A stretch of 64,000 nt of DNA from Brevibacillus fluminis (GTDB lineage Bacteria > Bacillota > Bacilli > Brevibacillales > Brevibacillaceae), in the NCBI RefSeq assembly GCF_003710825.1, contig NZ_RHHQ01000028.1, positions 62,001 to 126,000 of the forward strand. Direction: 5' to 3'. Below the pieces are notes generated by a model that saw only the letters and a program-made list of their open reading frames with translations, searched no databases and was not told the DNA's origin. Position numbers and translations under genes: made by a program. This document shows, piece by piece, positions 44,076-52,986 of this stretch (position 1 is its first letter; each line of letters begins with the position of its first letter).

Positions 44076-45194
44076 ATGGGACAAAAAACTGCATTCATTT
44101 ACGACGAACGTTATTTCTGGCACGATACTGGTTCGAGCGTGCTCTTTTTACCTCCGGGTGAATTTTTACAGCCGGATGGAACAGCAGAAAGCCCGGATAG
44201 CAAGCGGCGGGTGAAAAATTTGCTGGAGCGAAGTAAGTTCATCCGCAAGCTTACGGTAATGGAGCCGCGCTCTGCCACCCTTGAGGAAGTCGAGTCGTTC
44301 CATACGCCTGCTTATGTCGAGCGGATCAAGCGGCTAAGTGACAGCGGCGGTGGTGATGCGGGAGGCTTCACGCCATTTGGTCCTGGATCGTATGAAATCG
44401 CCTTGTTGTCGGCAGGGGGGGCAATCACCGCTGTGGATGCCGTAATGCAGGGGCAGGTGGACAATGCGTATGCCTTGACCAGACCGCCCGGCCATCATGC
44501 GCAGGCCGACTCCGGCGCAGGCTACTGCATCTTCAACAATGTTGTGATCGCTGCTCATCATGCCCGACGAACATATGGCTTGAAACGAATCATGGTGCTT
44601 GACTGGGATGTGCATCACGGGAACGGGACCGAGGATGCGTTCTATGCCGATCCCGATACGCTGTTCGTCTCGCTGCATCAGGAAAACAACTTCCCCAATG
44701 ACCGTGGGTACATGGAGCATACCGGCGAAGGGGAGGGAATGGGGACGACGCTTAACATCCCGCTCTACGCAGGCACTTCAGACGCCGGCTACCTGTATGC
44801 GTTTGAAAAGCTGATCGTGCCGATCGCCGAGCAGTTTCAGCCGGAGCTGATTCTCATTTCGGCAGGGCAGGATGCCAACAATTACGATCCGCTGGCACGC
44901 ATGATGGTGACGGCGGACGGTTTTCACCGCATGGCATCGATTGTGAAGCAACTGGCAGATCGGGTTTGCCAAGGTAGGGTGGTGGCATGCCATGAAGGAG
45001 GTTACAGTACAGCTTACGTGCCATTTTGCACCTTGCGCGTGATCGAGGCGCTGCGCGGCGAAGACAGCGGGGTGCCAGATCCGTTCCTGGTCAGCCTGGC
45101 CAACATGCCGCGCATCAATCAGCTGCTCCCGCATCAAAAGGAGCAGATCGACCAAATCGCCAGGATTCACACGGCTTATTGGAAAATTGGGTAA
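44076..45194 (+). CDS. Histone deacetylase-superfamily amidohydrolase
   Basis: A 372-residue zinc-dependent deacetylase of the HDAC/acetylpolyamine amidohydrolase superfamily. The active-site blocks are RPPGHHAQADSGAGYCIFNN (tandem His pair), DWDVHHGNGTEDAFY (Zn Asp/His ligands) and SAGQDANNYDP (third ligand Asp). The bacterial family removes acetyl groups from polyamines or other amines, or serves in acetoin use. It is the last gene of the sigma-54 operon with an import symporter, which favours a catabolic role. AGGAGGGG precedes the ATG. Confidence 0.88.
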   Translation: MGQKTAFIYDERYFWHDTGSSVLFLPPGEFLQPDGTAESPDSKRRVKNLLERSKFIRKLTVMEPRSATLEEVESFHTPAYVERIKRLSDSGGGDAGGFTPFGPGSYEIALLSAGGAITAVDAVMQGQVDNAYALTRPPGHHAQADSGAGYCIFNNVVIAAHHARRTYGLKRIMVLDWDVHHGNGTEDAFYADPDTLFVSLHQENNFPNDRGYMEHTGEGEGMGTTLNIPLYAGTSDAGYLYAFEKLIVPIAEQFQPELILISAGQDANNYDPLARMMVTADGFHRMASIVKQLADRVCQGRVVACHEGGYSTAYVPFCTLRVIEALRGEDSGVPDPFLVSLANMPRINQLLPHQKEQIDQIARIHTAYWKIG

Positions 45195-45325
45195 CAGCAG
45201 CCCCCCCTACGCCGAACTGCAGCGAAGTGCAGCTCCCCATTGTCTTCTCGCAGCTTACGCACATAATAAAGAGAAGATAAAAGCGTTGCAGCAGGTCGCA
45301 ACGGAGCGGAGGGGACGAAACGTTC

Positions 45326-46357
45326 ATGATCACACTGAGCGCATTGGATCAATCGCCGATCGCGGAAGGCAGCACAGCCGTGGAAGCGCTGCAGCAGACG
45401 GCACGTCTCGCAGCAGAGCTGGACAAATGGGGCTACCATCGATTCTGGGTATCGGAGCACCATCACGCCGCACATCTGGCCGGCACAAGCCCCGAGGTGC
45501 TCATCTCCCATTTGGCCGCCAAAACAAGCCGCATTCGCGTCGGCTCCGGCGGCGTGATGCTGCCGCATTACAGCGCCTACAAGGTGGCGGAAAACTTTCG
45601 TTTGCTCGAAGCGCTGTACCCCAACCGAATCGATCTCGGCTTGGGGCGTGCGCCGGGCGGGATGCCCTTGTCGACGCGGGCTTTGCAGGAGGGCAAGGTA
45701 CATGGCGGCATCGACCAGTACCCGGACCAGCTGGATGACCTTATCGATTATTTGCATGATTCCATCGGCGAAGACCATCCGTATTCTGGATTGCGCGCAA
45801 TGCCATTGATCGAGACGGCACCGGAATTATGGCTGCTGGGTTCAAGCGATGAAAGCGGCGGGCTGGCGGCACAGCGGGGAGCGGCTTTTGCTTTTGCCCA
45901 CTTCATCAACGGGTTCGGTGGGACAGATGTGATGCGCACGTATCGGCGCAGCTTCCGTCCGTCCGTGCTCGGAGCCGTCCCACGCACGATGGTCGCTGTT
46001 TTCGCTTTTTGCGCGGAAACGGAGGAGGAGGCGAACCGTCTCGCATCGAGTCTCGATCTAAGCATCCTGCTGCGTGAAAAAGGCATGGGCCGTCGTGGAG
46101 GTGTGCCGACTGTGGAGGAAGCGATGGCCTATCCGTATACGGAGCATGACAAACTGCGTGCACGGGAAAACCGCAAGCGGATGATCATCGGCACCAAGGA
46201 GCAGGTGAAGCAGCGGATTGTGCAGATGAGCGAGGAGTATGAAGCGGATGAGTTCATGATTGTCACGATCACGCACGATTTCGCTGCCAAGCTCCGCTCG
46301 TACCGGCTGCTTGCAGAGGCGTTTGGACTGCCGGGGGTAGCGGGAGCAGACGCGTAA
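45326..46357 (+). CDS. LLM-class flavin-dependent oxidoreductase
   Basis: A 343-residue luciferase-like monooxygenase of the MsnO8-like subgroup: LSALDQSPIAEGSTAVEAL at the N-terminus, RFWVSEHHHAAHLAGTSPEV and RIRVGSGGVMLPHYSAYKVAENF. It has a TIM-barrel fold and uses FMN or F420-like cofactors. The start has GGAGGGGA upstream. It stands alone between the deacetylase operon and a small gene. The substrate is unknown. Confidence 0.9.
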   Translation: MITLSALDQSPIAEGSTAVEALQQTARLAAELDKWGYHRFWVSEHHHAAHLAGTSPEVLISHLAAKTSRIRVGSGGVMLPHYSAYKVAENFRLLEALYPNRIDLGLGRAPGGMPLSTRALQEGKVHGGIDQYPDQLDDLIDYLHDSIGEDHPYSGLRAMPLIETAPELWLLGSSDESGGLAAQRGAAFAFAHFINGFGGTDVMRTYRRSFRPSVLGAVPRTMVAVFAFCAETEEEANRLASSLDLSILLREKGMGRRGGVPTVEEAMAYPYTEHDKLRARENRKRMIIGTKEQVKQRIVQMSEEYEADEFMIVTITHDFAAKLRSYRLLAEAFGLPGVAGADA

Positions 46358-46396
46358 CCTTGACAGTTGCTGGCGAAAGCACGCCGACCGAAGATC

Positions 46397-46430
46397 AAAC
46401 CGGCCTCAACGTGGGGGCTGGTTTTTTTCG
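46397..46430 (+). terminator. Terminator after the LLM gene
   Basis: AACCGGCC pairs with GGGCTGGTT through one G-T wobble, then seven Ts. Confidence 0.75.
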
Positions 46431-46493
46431 TTACCGCTGTCGAGCGCAAAGCTGTGCTAAGATAAAAGCACAACGAAAGAGAGGACGGTGTGT

Positions 46494-46799
46494 ATGAGCC
46501 AGGCTTGCAAAATCAAGTTCAGGCAGGATGCGCTGCGGGTGAGGAGCATGCTTTGCGCACATGATCCACTCGGCTTGATCCGGAGTGGAGCCTCAGCTGA
46601 TGCGTATGACGTGTATGCGACCAAAACATTGATCATCTTGCACAAAATCAAAAACGGCCAGCAAACACCGGCTGACCTCCAAGTTTATCTAAATGCACTA
46701 GGCGACGGTGCTGCAAGCGATACGCTCTGCGCCGAGCTGATCGCAGTGGCAAACGGGCTCGATGATGAGTCACCGGCCGCCTCGCTCGATCGAAAGTAA
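46494..46799 (+). CDS. Small hypothetical protein, DUF1871-like motif
   Basis: A 101-residue soluble protein without TM or signal. The segment DPLGLIRSGASADAYD followed by an alternating helix resembles the WDPLG...YD pattern of DUF1871 proteins, but this is a weak recognition. ATG 46494 follows GAGAGGA by 7 bases; a GTG at 46488 is too close to the site. It is flanked by terminators on both sides. Confidence 0.7.
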   Translation: MSQACKIKFRQDALRVRSMLCAHDPLGLIRSGASADAYDVYATKTLIILHKIKNGQQTPADLQVYLNALGDGAASDTLCAELIAVANGLDDESPAASLDRK

Positions 46800-46801
46800 A
46801 T

Positions 46802-46848
46802 AAAGCCGCTCGCGACGAGGCAAATGTGCCAGTGCGAGCGGCTTTTGC
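46802..46848. terminator. Terminator between convergent genes
   Basis: AAAGCCGCTCGC pairs with GCGAGCGGCTTT and is followed by TTTTG. It separates the small gene (+) from the EamA gene (-). Confidence 0.85.
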
Positions 46849-46858
46849 CGCAGTGAAG

Positions 46859-47788
46859 CTAGTTTTGCAGATCTCTTGCCTTCAACGGCTTCTGGAACGT
46901 CTGCCGCAGCCCTTCCAGATTGACGAACACGATGCCGATAATCGTGATGACAGCACCCGTTGCCATGAACCATGTCACGGTTTCATGATAGAGGATCATC
47001 CCCAGCACCATCGCGATGATCGGGGAGATATACAACCAGGTGGAGGGGAAAACCGGATTGGTTTTGGCAACCAGCCAATAAAAGATGGTGTGGGCGACCA
47101 TGGAGCCGAACACGACCAGATACAAGAGCGATGCGAGCGCCTTCCCGGTGAACATCGCTTGCAGCGTCTGCACATGAAGCGGTTCGGTGAACAGGGAGAG
47201 AAGAAGCAGCAGAGCGCCGCCATACATCATTTGGGCCGCGTTGAGGGCAATTGGCGATGTATCGGAGAAGCGGCGGATGACCCGCTTGGAATACAGAGCA
47301 CCCGATGAGTAAAACAATTCGCCGAGCAAAATCGCCAGGCATCCGAACAGCCACAGCATGCTCGCTTTCATGGACACTTGCGGGAGCACGATGAGAGTCA
47401 CCCCGCAAAGGCCGATCAGGCAGCCGACGACGGCATTGCGGGCGACGCGTTCGCGCAGGGCGGTTGCCTGCAAAAGCAAAATCATCATCGGCCCCGTAGC
47501 GGACAAGATTGCAGCAGTTCCCGATGATACATGCTGTTCAGCCCAGTAGAGAGTCGCGAACGTGCCGAATGTGAGGCCGATTCCCGTCAACAGCATTTCC
47601 TTTTGCAAAAGCAGCGAAAGCCGCGCTTTCTTTTTCATGATCATCCACGCTAACAGCAGTACGCCTGCCAGAAAAAAGCGCAGTCCCGCTGAAAAGAACG
47701 GCGGGGCTCCCGCATCGATCCCGACTTTGATCGCCAAAAACGTGGTTCCGAAAATTAAGCACATAATGAGGTAATTCAAAATGACCAT
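46859..47788 (-). CDS. EamA-family (DMT) transporter
   Basis: A 309-residue drug/metabolite transporter with ten TM helices in two EamA repeats (GTTFLAIKVGIDAGAPPFFSAGLRFFLAG in the first, MVAHTIFYWLVAKTNPVFPSTWLYISPIIAMVLG in the second). It probably exports a metabolite or amino acid. It is divergent from the MocR-type regulator at 47900, a common pairing in Bacillales, and is likely its target. Confidence 0.9.
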   Translation of the reverse strand: MVILNYLIMCLIFGTTFLAIKVGIDAGAPPFFSAGLRFFLAGVLLLAWMIMKKKARLSLLLQKEMLLTGIGLTFGTFATLYWAEQHVSSGTAAILSATGPMMILLLQATALRERVARNAVVGCLIGLCGVTLIVLPQVSMKASMLWLFGCLAILLGELFYSSGALYSKRVIRRFSDTSPIALNAAQMMYGGALLLLLSLFTEPLHVQTLQAMFTGKALASLLYLVVFGSMVAHTIFYWLVAKTNPVFPSTWLYISPIIAMVLGMILYHETVTWFMATGAVITIIGIVFVNLEGLRQTFQKPLKARDLQN

Positions 47789-47825
47789 GGTAACGCCTCC
47801 TTGGTATCGATTATAAGAAGGCGGG

Positions 47826-47856
47826 GACAGAACAGATCGTTGATGACAGAACAGAT
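47826..47856. promoter_or_regulatory. Perfect 12-bp direct repeat between EamA and MocR genes
   Basis: GACAGAACAGAT occurs at 47826-47837 and 47845-47856, period 19 bp. MocR-type regulators such as GabR and PdxR bind direct repeats, so this is a good candidate operator for the divergent pair. Confidence 0.65.
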
Positions 47857-47899
47857 TGAGCGGAGATGAGGTATGATAAGGGGGGAGGGGGAGTCTGTG

Positions 47900-49333
47900 A
47901 TGACTAAGGTTTTCTTATCCGGCGCGGGCAGCAAGCCGCTGTTTGAGCAAGTTTATGAATACATCTGCACGCGTATCCAGCGGGGTGAATGGAAGGATGA
48001 CGAGAAGCTCCCGTCCGTGCGCGAGCTTGCCGCCGAGCTGGAGGTTCACCGGTTGACTGTCTTCAAGGCGTATCAGCTGCTAAAGGACGCGCGGCTCGTG
48101 TATGTAAAGGATAAATCGGGCTATTACGTACACCCCGGCAACCGGTTGCCGTTTCGCGACATCGATTCGCCGATCGTGTCGTCCTATATTCAAAAAAGCC
48201 ATCTGTCCGAAATTCATCGGGTGCCCGCCACCTACCAGTTTTCCTACGCCCTGATCGATCCCAATCTGCTGCCGAACCGCTATTTTTCCGAATATGTAAA
48301 GGAGATTTTCGACCTGTATCCGAAGGTGCTTAGCTCCTATTCGACGGTGCAGGGGGATGAGGAGCTGCTCGAGACATTGTCCTGTTACTTTACGGATCGG
48401 CACCGTTTCCATCTGCCGCCTGAAGACATTATGATCACGTCGGGCTCCCAACAGGCAATTTCACTGGTGGCGCACATGCTGGTGCAGCCGCTCGATACCG
48501 TATTGATCGAACGCCCGACCTATAGTGCAGCAATCGATATTTTCCGACAGCAAGGCGCGCAGATTATCCCGATCGATATCCATCCGCATGGCTATGACTT
48601 GGATCAGCTGGAACAAGTAATGAAGCAGTTCAAGCCGCGCCTGTTTTACCTGAACCCGACGTTTCACAACCCGACGGGATATACCGTCCCCGCCGCGCAG
48701 CGCAAAAGGCTTGTGGAGATGGCGGAGGAGAATCGTTGCTTCCTGGTCGAGGATGACCCGTTTCATGACATGTATTTTCAGCAGGAGCCGCCCGCGCCCT
48801 TGTTTACCTATGGGACGGAGGGCTATGTCATCTATATCCGCAGCTTCAGTAAATACATCGCACCCGGTTTGCGGATCGCTGCCATTTGCTGCCGCCCTGT
48901 GCTGATGAACCACCTGTTCGCGGTCAAATCGTTGGCGGACAACGGCACCCCGCTATTGAACCAGAAGGTCTTCCACTATTATTTCACGTCGAAGCGGCTG
49001 CAGCAGCACATTGAAAAGCTGCGCATTGCGCTCCACATACGTAAAAATATACTGGAGGAGGAGCTGGCCAAGACGGATTGGAAGTGGCACAGCCCCGCCG
49101 GCGGTCTCAACCTCTGGGTCGAGCTTCCGGATACGCTCTCGCTGGATGCGCTTTTGGCGAAAAGCATTGAGCAGTCCGTCTCGTTCGTCCCCGGCTCCAT
49201 CTGTGACCCGGCGAAACGCGCGGATTCCTGGATACGCCTAAGCTACTCGTACATCAACGAACAGCTCCTGCGCGACGGTGCGAGGCGGCTGATTCGGATC
49301 GCCGACGAATTGGAGCGGGAGACAAAACGATAA
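47900..49333 (+). CDS. MocR/PdxR-type regulator (GntR HTH fused to aminotransferase)
   Basis: A 477-residue regulator with an N-terminal GntR winged HTH (FEQVYEYICTRIQRGEWKDDEKLPSVRELAAELEVHRLTVFKAYQLLKD) joined to a class I aminotransferase-like domain. The PLP-binding Lys is in SFSKYIAPGLRIA, and LNPTFHNPTGYT is the substrate-loop signature. It senses PLP or an amino compound. ATG 47900 has GGGGGAGGGGGAG upstream. It is divergent from the EamA exporter. Confidence 0.93.
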   Translation: MTKVFLSGAGSKPLFEQVYEYICTRIQRGEWKDDEKLPSVRELAAELEVHRLTVFKAYQLLKDARLVYVKDKSGYYVHPGNRLPFRDIDSPIVSSYIQKSHLSEIHRVPATYQFSYALIDPNLLPNRYFSEYVKEIFDLYPKVLSSYSTVQGDEELLETLSCYFTDRHRFHLPPEDIMITSGSQQAISLVAHMLVQPLDTVLIERPTYSAAIDIFRQQGAQIIPIDIHPHGYDLDQLEQVMKQFKPRLFYLNPTFHNPTGYTVPAAQRKRLVEMAEENRCFLVEDDPFHDMYFQQEPPAPLFTYGTEGYVIYIRSFSKYIAPGLRIAAICCRPVLMNHLFAVKSLADNGTPLLNQKVFHYYFTSKRLQQHIEKLRIALHIRKNILEEELAKTDWKWHSPAGGLNLWVELPDTLSLDALLAKSIEQSVSFVPGSICDPAKRADSWIRLSYSYINEQLLRDGARRLIRIADELERETKR

Positions 49334-49348
49334 GGCTTCAGCACGCAA

Positions 49349-49388
49349 AAAAGAGCAGCTGTCCGATTACCGGCAGCTGCTTTTATCG
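49349..49388. terminator. Terminator between MocR and the DoxX operon
   Basis: AGCAGCTG pairs with CAGCTGCT with a TTTT tail on the plus strand and an A-run on the other. Its right edge touches the stop of the microprotein gene. Confidence 0.75.
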
Positions 49389-49472
49389 TCTCCTTTGCCG
49401 TTCCCGGCGTACATAATAAACGGTACAGCAGCCATAGATCAGTAGCAGCAATGCCCATTGCCCCAACGTCAT
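49383..49472 (-). CDS. 29-residue single-helix membrane microprotein
   Basis: A very small gene: one TM helix (TLGQWALLLLIYGCCTVYYV) and a strongly basic tail (RRERQRRR). It has an excellent ribosome site (AAAAGGAGG, 9 bases before the ATG), and its ATG overlaps the DoxX stop as ATGA, so it is translationally coupled to DoxX. Likely an accessory subunit of the DoxX membrane complex, but no family is recognised. Confidence 0.7.
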   Translation of the reverse strand: MTLGQWALLLLIYGCCTVYYVRRERQRRR

Positions 49473-49930
49473 GCCAATGTCCTCCTTTTCGCTTGCACAG
49501 GAATGGGCTGATCGCTGGCGAAAAAAGCACCGAACAGCTTGGCCCGCTCCGCAAACAAAAGCCACATGCACATGCCAGCAAGCACAGCGGCGATGTCGAG
49601 CGCTGGAATGCCAAAGGCGTAGTCAATCACCATGATATTGAGCGCAATGGGCAGGCAGCAGGCCGCTCCCAACGTTGCTGTGCGGGGGATGACGAGCAGG
49701 ATCGCCACAGCGAGTTCACCGCAGGCGATAAACAGGTTGTACAGCGGTGAATAGCCGAAAAAATGCCAGGCCAGACTCATCGCCGAATCTTTGCTGGAAT
49801 CGAAGACGAATGGCCCGGAGGAAAACTGCCCGGGAAAAATTTTGACCCCACCATAAATCAAGTAGTTGACTGCGATGAACAGGCGAAACGAGGTCATAGT
49901 GATGCGCTTCCACAGCGCGATTGCACTCAT
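49469..49930 (-). CDS. DoxX-family membrane protein
   Basis: A 153-residue protein with four TM helices of the DoxX/SURF4-like type (NYLIYGGVKIFPGQF and FIACGELAVAILLVIPRTATLGA). Members often pair with thiol-disulfide or oxidase proteins. It starts 3 bases after the DCC-protein stop and is followed by an overlapping microprotein gene, giving a three-gene operon. AAGGAGG precedes the ATG. Confidence 0.87.
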   Translation of the reverse strand: MSAIALWKRITMTSFRLFIAVNYLIYGGVKIFPGQFSSGPFVFDSSKDSAMSLAWHFFGYSPLYNLFIACGELAVAILLVIPRTATLGAACCLPIALNIMVIDYAFGIPALDIAAVLAGMCMWLLFAERAKLFGAFFASDQPIPVQAKRRTLA

Positions 49931-49933
49931 ATG

Positions 49934-50395
49934 CTATTCCTCCTTGTCATACAAAAAACGGCTGCGCAGCTCTTCAGGCAGCAGCGGGCATTCGTCCGCA
50001 GCCTTTTTTCCCGCGAAAGCATGTCTTCTGTGTTCAAACCATCGATAACCAACATCCCGGATGGATCGCGGGACGATCCAGAGGAAGCTGAGCGCCCGCC
50101 ATGAGCCGCCCAGTCTCCGGCAAATTTTCAGCACGGCATCCGACTGGCTGTAGCAATAACTGGACTCAACCAGAAGAACGGAGTCCGGCGCTTGTCCGGG
50201 CAGGAAAAAATGCTGGATAACGGATTGGCCGAGCGGCGACTGAAGCGGCGCGAAGCGGAACCGGCCTTCCTTGTCGCGCTCCATGATCAGACGGACCCAG
50301 CGATTGCAGAACAGGCAATCGCCGTCAAACAAAACGACGGACAACCCGCGGGCTGCCCAAGATTCGAGTGTGGTATACAGCGCAGTAGCAGGCAC
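49934..50395 (-). CDS. DCC1-like thiol-disulfide oxidoreductase (DUF393)
   Basis: A 153-residue thioredoxin-like protein with the DCC motif DGDCLFC: Cys27 and Cys30 form the CxxC, with the Asp before it. It also has the conserved RFAPLQSPLGQ. The GTG at 50395 is chosen because AAGGAG lies 9 bases upstream; a TTG 21 bases earlier lacks a site. Paired with DoxX, it probably works in thiol redox chemistry near the membrane. The 296 bases upstream to 50691 hold repeated TGTAA/TTACA motifs. Confidence 0.85.
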   Translation of the reverse strand: MPATALYTTLESWAARGLSVVLFDGDCLFCNRWVRLIMERDKEGRFRFAPLQSPLGQSVIQHFFLPGQAPDSVLLVESSYCYSQSDAVLKICRRLGGSWRALSFLWIVPRSIRDVGYRWFEHRRHAFAGKKAADECPLLPEELRSRFLYDKEE

Positions 50396-50691
50396 GAAAT
50401 TTGTCTCCTTTTCCAAATAGTTGCTTTGTAAAATATACAGTAATTATGGGGATTTGTTCCAGTGGTTTTCCTTACAGTTGCCTTACGGTTTTGTAAGGAA
50501 AAGGGAGAACGGTCAGGGAAAATTTCGCAAGCTGTTGTAAAATAGAGCTTCGTTAACCATACAAAATATGGTATCATGCATGTAACTATTGTAATTTATT
50601 TTGTAAGTTACGAAATCCATGAAAAAGGGAGTGATAATGATGTTCATCCGATTCATAGCGAATCATATTCCACTAGGAAAGAAGGAAAGTC

Positions 50692-51663
50692 ATGACATCA
50701 TTCATTGTTCGCCCTATCAAACAAGAGGAATGGGAAAAGTTTGCCGCAATCGGGTGTGCACCTGAGCATGTGGCAGGCTGTCAGCGCTATCTGGAGCAGA
50801 TGCTGGCGGCAGGATCGATGCGCATTGATTGGTGTTTTGTCGCGGAGGAAGCGGGCCAGCTCATCGGACGTATTGCGAGCTGGACGTTGCCATCGGTCGG
50901 AAAGCCGCTTGATTTCGTTCTGCTCGACTTACCGTGGGAGCGGGAGGATTATTTGGCGATCGGCTCCGCATTGGTGCATGAGGTAGTGGCGCTTGTCCGC
51001 AGCCTAGGAGGGGAGCAGGTCGGTCATGTGTTGGATACGCCGGCTGTGTCGCCCCAATGGCAGCATCATCCTGAACGGCGACAGGCGTTGCTTAGTCATC
51101 TCGGTTTTCAGGTCGAGCGCAAAACCAACCGGTTCGAATGGAACTCCGCTGTGCAGGTGGGTGAACCCGCTTCCGGGAGTACAGCCGCGCAAAGGGCTGG
51201 CGAGCTGCAGTACCGTTCGCTTGCGGACGTGGGCCAGGATGCATTCGTCCAGGCAGTCATGCGGGTATCGGAGGGGACGTTTGACCAATACATTCGCGAG
51301 GAGCGCGAGCGGTTAGGCGCTCTTGAACAAGCCAATTCGTTTTTTACCGAGCTGCAGCACATGACCTATGAGCCAAACTGGTGGCAGCTTGCCTATACGC
51401 CCGGTGGCGAGCTGGTCGGGCTGATCATGCCGACACAGACCCCTGGGTTCGCCACGATCGGCTACATCGGCGTGGTGCCGGAACAGCGGGGGAAAGGGTA
51501 TGTCCATGCGCTGCTATATCATGGCACGCGGATTTTGCTCGACAGTGGTGCCGTGGTCATCCGAACGGATACGGATATCGATAACGTTCCGATGGCACAA
51601 GCGTTCCTCGCGGCAGGGTACCATCTCTTTACATCACGGAGTGAATATTTGGTCAAAAGCTGA
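50692..51663 (+). CDS. GNAT-family acetyltransferase
   Basis: A 323-residue protein with two GNAT-like halves. The C-terminal one holds the acetyl-CoA motif A (IGYIGVVPEQRGKGYVHALL). The N-terminal half lacks a clear motif A and may be a degenerate domain. The substrate is unknown. AGAAAGGAAA precedes the ATG. A bidirectional hairpin follows the stop. Confidence 0.85.
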   Translation: MTSFIVRPIKQEEWEKFAAIGCAPEHVAGCQRYLEQMLAAGSMRIDWCFVAEEAGQLIGRIASWTLPSVGKPLDFVLLDLPWEREDYLAIGSALVHEVVALVRSLGGEQVGHVLDTPAVSPQWQHHPERRQALLSHLGFQVERKTNRFEWNSAVQVGEPASGSTAAQRAGELQYRSLADVGQDAFVQAVMRVSEGTFDQYIREERERLGALEQANSFFTELQHMTYEPNWWQLAYTPGGELVGLIMPTQTPGFATIGYIGVVPEQRGKGYVHALLYHGTRILLDSGAVVIRTDTDIDNVPMAQAFLAAGYHLFTSRSEYLVKS

Positions 51664-51682
51664 TCTCAATAATGGCGAATAA

Positions 51683-51737
51683 AAAGAAAAGGGACAGAGG
51701 AGCAAACATTCAGTTGCTCTTCTGTCCCTCTTTTCGC
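51683..51737. terminator. Bidirectional terminator between GNAT and acyltransferase genes
   Basis: GGGACAGAGGAGCAA pairs with TTGCTCTTCTGTCCC (one mismatch), with A- and T-runs on both sides. Confidence 0.88.
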
Positions 51738-51741
51738 TTTG

Positions 51742-52773
51742 CTAAGCTGCATCCTGCTGAAGCTTGGCCCGATTTTTGACAAACGCCTCAATGTTTTGAA
51801 ACAGACGGGCGACCAGAATGGAAAACAGCCCGGTGCAGAAATAAACAACAGCAAGGTAAAGCAGCGAGTACCATTTGTTCGTAAACAGCCACGCCAGATC
51901 GCCATACTGCCCCTTCACCCATTCATTCAGCAAAATGAGACAGGCGGAGTGAAACAAGTAAATGTAATAGGTGAGCCCCTTGTGGAATCGGATCTTGATC
52001 ACATCGACCAGCTCCAGCAAAAATACCATCATGACCAAAAACGTCACCACACAGGCAAAGACGAAAACGAGATGGACCGCAACGAACAGCTTGCTCGACA
52101 TCACGAAATAGGCGGCGCTCGATGTGGAAATACCCGTGAACAGGATCAAAACGGCCTGTTTTTTGCGAAGCAAGGGGAGGATCGATTCGCGGTACCAGTA
52201 AATCATATGCCCCAGGTAGAACGTGAAGATCCACGACGGCAGCATGTGCCGCGTCGTCAAGCCCAGCCAGCCTTGGTGCAAGTAATTGATGTATACGTAC
52301 TGGACAATCATGAACACCCAAATGAGATAAGGAATGTTTTTCTTGGTGATCCAATTGCGGAACACGTACGCAAACACGTAATACTGGCAAATCATGAAAA
52401 TGAAATACAGATGGGCCCCGGTTTTCCCGAGCAGGATGTTGATGAAATCCTCACGGGTATGCGGCATGCCATTGTGTAGCAGATAGTGATACAACACGCC
52501 TGAGAGCAGAAACGGGATGTAGATGTAAATCAGCTTGCCCGTGAAAAACTGGCGCCAGGTCGGGTTTTTCTTCTCGAATGAAAAAGCCGTGAGATAGCCG
52601 CTCACGATCGTCAACAGCACGGTGCCATACCGGCTTAGTTGATTCAGCGCAAGGACCCAAAACGGACTGGTAAAGTCAAGCACATCAGCTGTAAAGTGAC
52701 CGACCACCACTAAGAATGAGGAAACCAGCTGAATGAAGAAAATCGCTTTGAGAATCTTGGAATCGGTAATCAT
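51742..52773 (-). CDS. Acyltransferase family 3 membrane protein
   Basis: A 343-residue integral membrane protein with about 10 TM helices of the acyltransferase-3 group (OafA/WecH type): FFIQLVSSFLVVVGHFTADV carries the early catalytic His. It acylates a surface polymer or glycan. ATG 52773 follows ATGGAGAATA; a long N-terminal opening upstream of it has no membrane or family character and is excluded. Confidence 0.85.
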   Translation of the reverse strand: MITDSKILKAIFFIQLVSSFLVVVGHFTADVLDFTSPFWVLALNQLSRYGTVLLTIVSGYLTAFSFEKKNPTWRQFFTGKLIYIYIPFLLSGVLYHYLLHNGMPHTREDFINILLGKTGAHLYFIFMICQYYVFAYVFRNWITKKNIPYLIWVFMIVQYVYINYLHQGWLGLTTRHMLPSWIFTFYLGHMIYWYRESILPLLRKKQAVLILFTGISTSSAAYFVMSSKLFVAVHLVFVFACVVTFLVMMVFLLELVDVIKIRFHKGLTYYIYLFHSACLILLNEWVKGQYGDLAWLFTNKWYSLLYLAVVYFCTGLFSILVARLFQNIEAFVKNRAKLQQDAA

Positions 52774-52986
52774 CGCTATTCTCCATTTATTTTTATAGTG
52801 ATGAGGCGTGAAGTAATTGTATCGAGCAATTATTAGAATAACATTAGGAGTTGCAGAATTGGGAGCATGTAACGAAATTGGGAGGTTCCACCCAGGAACT
52901 TCGTAGCAGGAGTACGGATCATTTTCATTGAAACTAATAAAAAATATATGATTGATTGATAAAATTATTAATAAAGGAATGATTGG

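Noticed and set aside
50638..50700. Possible leader peptide before the GNAT gene (ATG ATG after AGGGAGTG)
   Set aside because: Has a fair ribosome site but runs on out of frame into the GNAT gene without a defined stop near its start; no attenuator structure seen.
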